From contig NC_023754.2 of assembly GCF_000499845.2 (NCBI RefSeq), forward strand, positions 15,637,516-15,701,515: 64,000 nucleotides of DNA, read 5' to 3'. The DNA is from Phaseolus vulgaris (Eukaryota; Streptophyta; Magnoliopsida; Fabales; Fabaceae). Below the pieces are notes generated by a model that ran no database searches, was not told where the DNA came from, and was given only the letters and a program-made list of their open reading frames with translations. A program made the position numbers and the translations under genes. Positions 60,158 to 64,000 of this stretch are shown piece after piece (within the stretch, counting starts at the first letter, position 1; every line of letters starts with the position of its first letter).

Positions 60158-62797
60158 TCACATATAGCCATAATTGATGCTCCAGTGCTTCTTTTTACCA
60201 ATGCGATCAATTTTGTCCACAAATTCAGTTGGCATAGAAGCGACATCAAGACATTTAAGTTTCTTCAGATGTTGAATGCCCACAGGCACACTTTTGAGTT
60301 TATCAAGGCATGTCAACTCAAAATATTCCAAAGAATAAAGTGCTCTCTTATCAATAAGGATCGAATTCAAGTTCCAAAGATTTGAGAGAATTAGCTTCCT
60401 TAGTTTCCGAAACCCTCCACGTTGAAAATGCAAAGTTTGACCTTCATAAGCGTGGGTTAAAGAGAGAACCGTCAAACAAGGCATATCTTTTAGTGATTTC
60501 AACGGATCATTGGTTAAGTCAGAGTGGCGTAAGGTCAATCTCTCAAGATTATGGAGTTGAGGAATCCAATTTGGTAACCTTTCTAACTTCATATCAAGGA
60601 AAAGCTTCTTAAGTTTAGAATTTCGTAACGTAATGTTCAAGTCGACTACTTCACTGCGGTGATGACCAGATGTTTCAATGCGTAGTGCCTGCAAGTGTTC
60701 CATCTTCTCTATTGAAGAGCAAAGAAAATTGTTGTGCTCTCCGCTGAAACAAAGTACCCTCAGATCCCTTAACTGCTTTAGCTTTCCCACCTCTCTAATC
60801 GCCACTTCATCAAACTCCACACGCACTTGTGGTATCTTTTGTAGCATTGTCATGCCTCCAATATCCTTCCATTCAATTGAAGAAGATGCACAGTTAGGTG
60901 TCAGAAGATATCGTAACTTTTGAAGCTTGGTGATCTCCTTTGGAATCTTACACACTTTTGTTTCTCGTATATCCAAGGTCTCCAAGTTCAGGAGCTTACC
61001 AATGGATTTTGGAAGACTTTCTATCTGTGTTCCCCTAAAGCTTAAATACCTCAGGTGGATTAAATTCCCCAACATTTTAGGAACAAAAGGTAATCCAGAA
61101 TCTTCATAGTCAAGTACCTTCAATGGCATATTGTCTTCAAGAATTTTGCTTTCCAATTGCACAAACCATGAGTCTTCTTGTTTTTCTGGAATGGTGATTA
61201 TAATTGACAGAATGAGTGAGTTTTCAGTACTTCTAATTACATCATTGGTTGCAATTGTCAGACGTCGAACCAACTCACTTGACTCAGATTGATCATGCCC
61301 AGCACCAATAAACTCGCCAAAACAAGTATTCTTGACTTTTCTACGGATCATGTCGTGTATTAAATCATGAACACAACATTTTTTAACTTTTCCTTTCATG
61401 GAAAATGAAGACACTTGCACCAAATTTCTATTGACCAACCCTAACAAATATTCATGTGCAACTTCTTCTAAAGATTTCTGGGTATCATCAGGTGTAACAA
61501 ATCCTTCAGCTACCCACTGCCTGACCAATCTATCAGATTCAATTTCATAGCCTTTCGGATACATTCCGAAATACAATAAACATAATTTGAGATGGAATGG
61601 CAAATAATCATAACTCAAACCTATAATTTCTGTTATATCGTTTAAGTTACGATTGAACTCTTCACTAAACAGTCTCCATTGATAGGCACTTTGTTCCTTT
61701 TGAGCCAAAAGACCACCAACGACCACAACTGCTAGAGGTAAACCTTTACACTTCCTCACAATTTCAAGAGATATATGTTTAAGTTCTTTTGGACAGCTTC
61801 CAGCGGAACCATACTTAAATGCTTTGTGGAGCAATCTCAAAGATTCATCTTCACTTAACGGTTCTTCCAGCTTATATACTTCAACCAAAGTAGATCCTAA
61901 GTACCCAAGTTCGTCGAGCCTTGTTGTGATTATTATCCTACTTTTATTTTTATCATCAATCAAAGCAGATTGAATGTCATCCCAAAAGTTTTCATTCCAC
62001 ACGTCATCAAATAAGATAACATACCTCTTCTTGTGCAAGCAATCTCTGACTTCTGTTGTCAACTGGTATAGACTCATCGTAGAAATATTAGAAGGAGTTT
62101 CTTTCTTGCAAAGCTGCTGTATCATATCCATCAACAGTTTTTCTACAGTGTAGGTTTGAGAGACTCTGATCACTGCATGGCATTCAAAGTCTGCATGGAA
62201 CTTGTCAAAAACATGCTTGGCAAGAGTGCTTTTCCCAACTCCTGGAATACCCACAACAGAAATCACAGTGCGTTCTTTTGGTCCGTCTTTCAACAAACGT
62301 TCCAGTATGTTTGTTGGTTCAACAAGGCCAACAACCTCCTCTTGCGTCTCCAGAGGATCCCATCGACGTTGGTGCGATGGATTCCTTTTATTTTCTCCAG
62401 AAGTGCTTGATCTTGGTGGATATTGCCCTTTAATATCTTCAATCTTATTTGATATTTGAAGTCGAGGGATCAGAGTTCGGATGTAGTGAACAGCCTTAGA
62501 TAATAAAGGTACCGTTGGAGGAACATCTCCAATACGGATGTTATATGAGTCAATCACATCTTCCTCGAGAAAAGATACTTTTCTCAACTGCATCAACCTT
62601 CTCTTCTTTTCTGGACGTCGAGTGTCATCTCTTTCAGCTTCAGCCTCTTCATCTTCTTTATCGATGGAATCTCGCAAGCGTACAAGTTCATATTTAATCT
62701 TTTGAACTTCTTCTGGGAGGCCTCTCATCTTTTTGATAGCTTCCCAAAGTATTGAAATCGCAAGCTCCGAAACTTTCCCCCGTAGTTCATCTTCCAT
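60158..62797 (-). CDS. CNL-2: RPM1-like CC-NB-LRR immune receptor, 879 aa
   Basis: One uninterrupted exon. The CC domain carries EDVID at 79-83; P-loop GIPGVGKST at 183-191; kinase-2 LFDDVW at 262-267; RNBS-B SRIIITTR; GLPLA at 352-356; RNBS-D LLYFGMYPKGYEI; VHD at 476-478; then LRRs and the same GKKKHWSINYGYM end as CNL-1. The CC domain and the inter-domain linker differ strongly from CNL-1 (for instance MEDELRGKVSELAIS versus MAETAMSFARQYM), while most of the LRR half is nearly identical. All nucleotide-binding motifs are present, so it is probably functional. The ATG at 62797 is the only plausible start before a full CC domain. Confidence 0.95.
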   Translation of the reverse strand: MEDELRGKVSELAISILWEAIKKMRGLPEEVQKIKYELVRLRDSIDKEDEEAEAERDDTRRPEKKRRLMQLRKVSFLEEDVIDSYNIRIGDVPPTVPLLSKAVHYIRTLIPRLQISNKIEDIKGQYPPRSSTSGENKRNPSHQRRWDPLETQEEVVGLVEPTNILERLLKDGPKERTVISVVGIPGVGKSTLAKHVFDKFHADFECHAVIRVSQTYTVEKLLMDMIQQLCKKETPSNISTMSLYQLTTEVRDCLHKKRYVILFDDVWNENFWDDIQSALIDDKNKSRIIITTRLDELGYLGSTLVEVYKLEEPLSEDESLRLLHKAFKYGSAGSCPKELKHISLEIVRKCKGLPLAVVVVGGLLAQKEQSAYQWRLFSEEFNRNLNDITEIIGLSYDYLPFHLKLCLLYFGMYPKGYEIESDRLVRQWVAEGFVTPDDTQKSLEEVAHEYLLGLVNRNLVQVSSFSMKGKVKKCCVHDLIHDMIRRKVKNTCFGEFIGAGHDQSESSELVRRLTIATNDVIRSTENSLILSIIITIPEKQEDSWFVQLESKILEDNMPLKVLDYEDSGLPFVPKMLGNLIHLRYLSFRGTQIESLPKSIGKLLNLETLDIRETKVCKIPKEITKLQKLRYLLTPNCASSSIEWKDIGGMTMLQKIPQVRVEFDEVAIREVGKLKQLRDLRVLCFSGEHNNFLCSSIEKMEHLQALRIETSGHHRSEVVDLNITLRNSKLKKLFLDMKLERLPNWIPQLHNLERLTLRHSDLTNDPLKSLKDMPCLTVLSLTHAYEGQTLHFQRGGFRKLRKLILSNLWNLNSILIDKRALYSLEYFELTCLDKLKSVPVGIQHLKKLKCLDVASMPTEFVDKIDRIGKKKHWSINYGYM

Positions 62798-62829
62798 TCT
62801 AGGGTAGTTGTTCTACCGTAGATCGTCCA

Positions 62830-63992
62830 CACTAGCTTGGGTTTCGTGAAAAAAGGTTTGTGAGTCAAAAGAGGATGGAGGGCTCGATGTGATAAGTTTA
62901 AGGCGTTTTAACTTTGCTTTGTTGGACAAGTGGATCTGGAGTTTAGGATCCGAGAACACGGGTTTGTGGAAAGAAGTTCTAGATTCAAAATATGGTGGTT
63001 AGAGGGATCTTTGAAGTCGAAGAAAAAGCATAACAAATTCTCTTTGGTGGAGGGATTTGAAAGAGGTTTGGTCTCTTGACGAGTGGAAAAACAGTTTTGA
63101 GGATACTTTTTCTTAGGAGGTAGGAAATGGGAGGGAGATAAGGTTTTGGGAGGATAAATGGGTAGGCAACCTGAATCTCAAGGACGCCTTTCCGAGACTT
63201 TTCACCATCAGCTCCAACAAGGATTTGTCCGTTTGGCAAGGGGGCGAGAGGTCACAAAACTCATAATGGAAGTGGAAGATCTAATGGAGAAGGAATATGT
63301 TTGAATGGGAAAAGACTCAGGAACATTAGTTGATGCAAGTATTGGGAGATCAGAGGGTAAAGCTGGATAAGGATGATTTTTGGGTTAGGAAAGACAAAAG
63401 GGTCAGCAGTGTTCACGGTAAAATCAGCGTACAAAGTTCTTAATGATGATGTTCTTGGGATTGAAAGGGAATTGTATGGAGATTTCTAGAGGCTGAAGGC
63501 ACAACCATCTTCACATCTCACAACATGGAGGGTTCTAGAAGACAAAATAGCGTCTAAATCAAACTTGGTTAGAAGGGGGTTATGCATGAATACCAGTGTT
63601 GTCTGTGCGAGGAGGAAGAGAAAACCACATCCCATCTTTTGTACACATGTAGAGTAGCTTGGCTCATGTGGTCTAAGTGGATGAGGTTGGCAACGACGGA
63701 TCATAGGGAGCCAAAAATTCATTTTAAAAGCTTAATGATGAATGGTGTCAAGGAAAGTGTAAATCAAATTTGGGGCGGTGTGTGGATAGCAGTTGTAGGA
63801 GAATTGTGGTCACATAGGAATAAGAGGATTTTCAGAGGAGGTAGGGTCGATCGCATTGAAATTTTCACTATGGGTCAAATGAAGACTTGGTCTTGGATTA
63901 CGTCTAAAGCGCACGATGTAAGTTTTTCATATTCAAATTGGTGTCTTGAGCCTTTGTTTTGTATGAGGTCAGTTAAAGTTCCTAGGAGATAA
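62830..63992 (+). pseudogene. LINE (non-LTR retrotransposon) 3' ORF2 relic
   Basis: Plus-strand frames read the tail of a plant LINE polyprotein: VGNGREIRFWEDKWVGNLNL and LKDAFPRLFTISSNKDLSVW (63120-63235), FEWEKTQEH (63305), then the reverse-transcriptase zinc-binding domain with CCLCEEEEKTTSHLLYTCRV (63600-63660) and WIAVVGELWSHRNKRIFRGG to a stop at 63992. Stops and frame changes at 63265-63560 show decay. It lies 30 bp upstream of the CNL-2 start region, so insertion reshaped the CNL-2 promoter side. Confidence 0.82.
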
Positions 63993-64000
63993 GTTTTTGT

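Overview
This window is nuclear DNA from a flowering plant, most likely a legume of the Phaseolus/Vigna/Glycine group. That rests on AT-rich intergenic DNA, plant-type GT-AG introns, plant gene families (ABCC transporter, RPM1-like CNL receptors, F-box genes, PRD1, SEC23), legume-like MuDR, hAT and Copia relics, and a nuclear copy of plastid DNA. The species call is inference. Nothing bacterial or viral was seen.

Layout. 1-1364: Mutator-like (MULE) transposase relic cut by the window edge, followed by an array of short palindromes. 1792-7500: decayed PRD1 gene (meiotic double-strand-break factor). 7684-19850: a scrambled segmental duplication made of two SEC23 (COPII coat) fragments and three F-box copies; only the third F-box copy (18296-19447) is open. 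A 2-kb inverted repeat, each arm holding one F-box copy, encloses the larger SEC23 fragment. 21150-25372: Copia relic with LTR, AT-rich DNA, MuDR/SWIM transposase relic and a hAT-like end. 25400-31950: a hAT transposase relic within a repeated region that holds three decayed copies of an unrecognised coiled-coil plus membrane-segment gene and a ~250-bp tandem array. 32861-37923: an ABCC transporter whose ten-exon frame is intact but which lacks most of the usual N-terminal TMD0. 40388-47380: a hAT MITE, a minisatellite, a MULE-type unit with a plant mobile domain gene convergent to a transposase and a second palindrome array, then a nuclear plastid rpoB fragment. 48290-62797: an NLR cluster with one wrecked CNL, two intact single-exon CNLs (902 and 879 aa), orphan upstream flanks and CACTA-like insertions. 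62830-63992: LINE relic.

The genes that look functional are the ABCC transporter, the two CNL receptors and possibly F-box copy C. The CNLs form a tandem cluster whose LRR halves contain tracts with no visible difference, which suggests sequence exchange. Most of the rest is TE-driven decay. No complete novel system was found. The best leads are the unrecognised coiled-coil/TM family, the palindrome arrays beside the two MULE transposases, the TMD0-less ABCC gene and the F-box/SEC23 inverted duplication.
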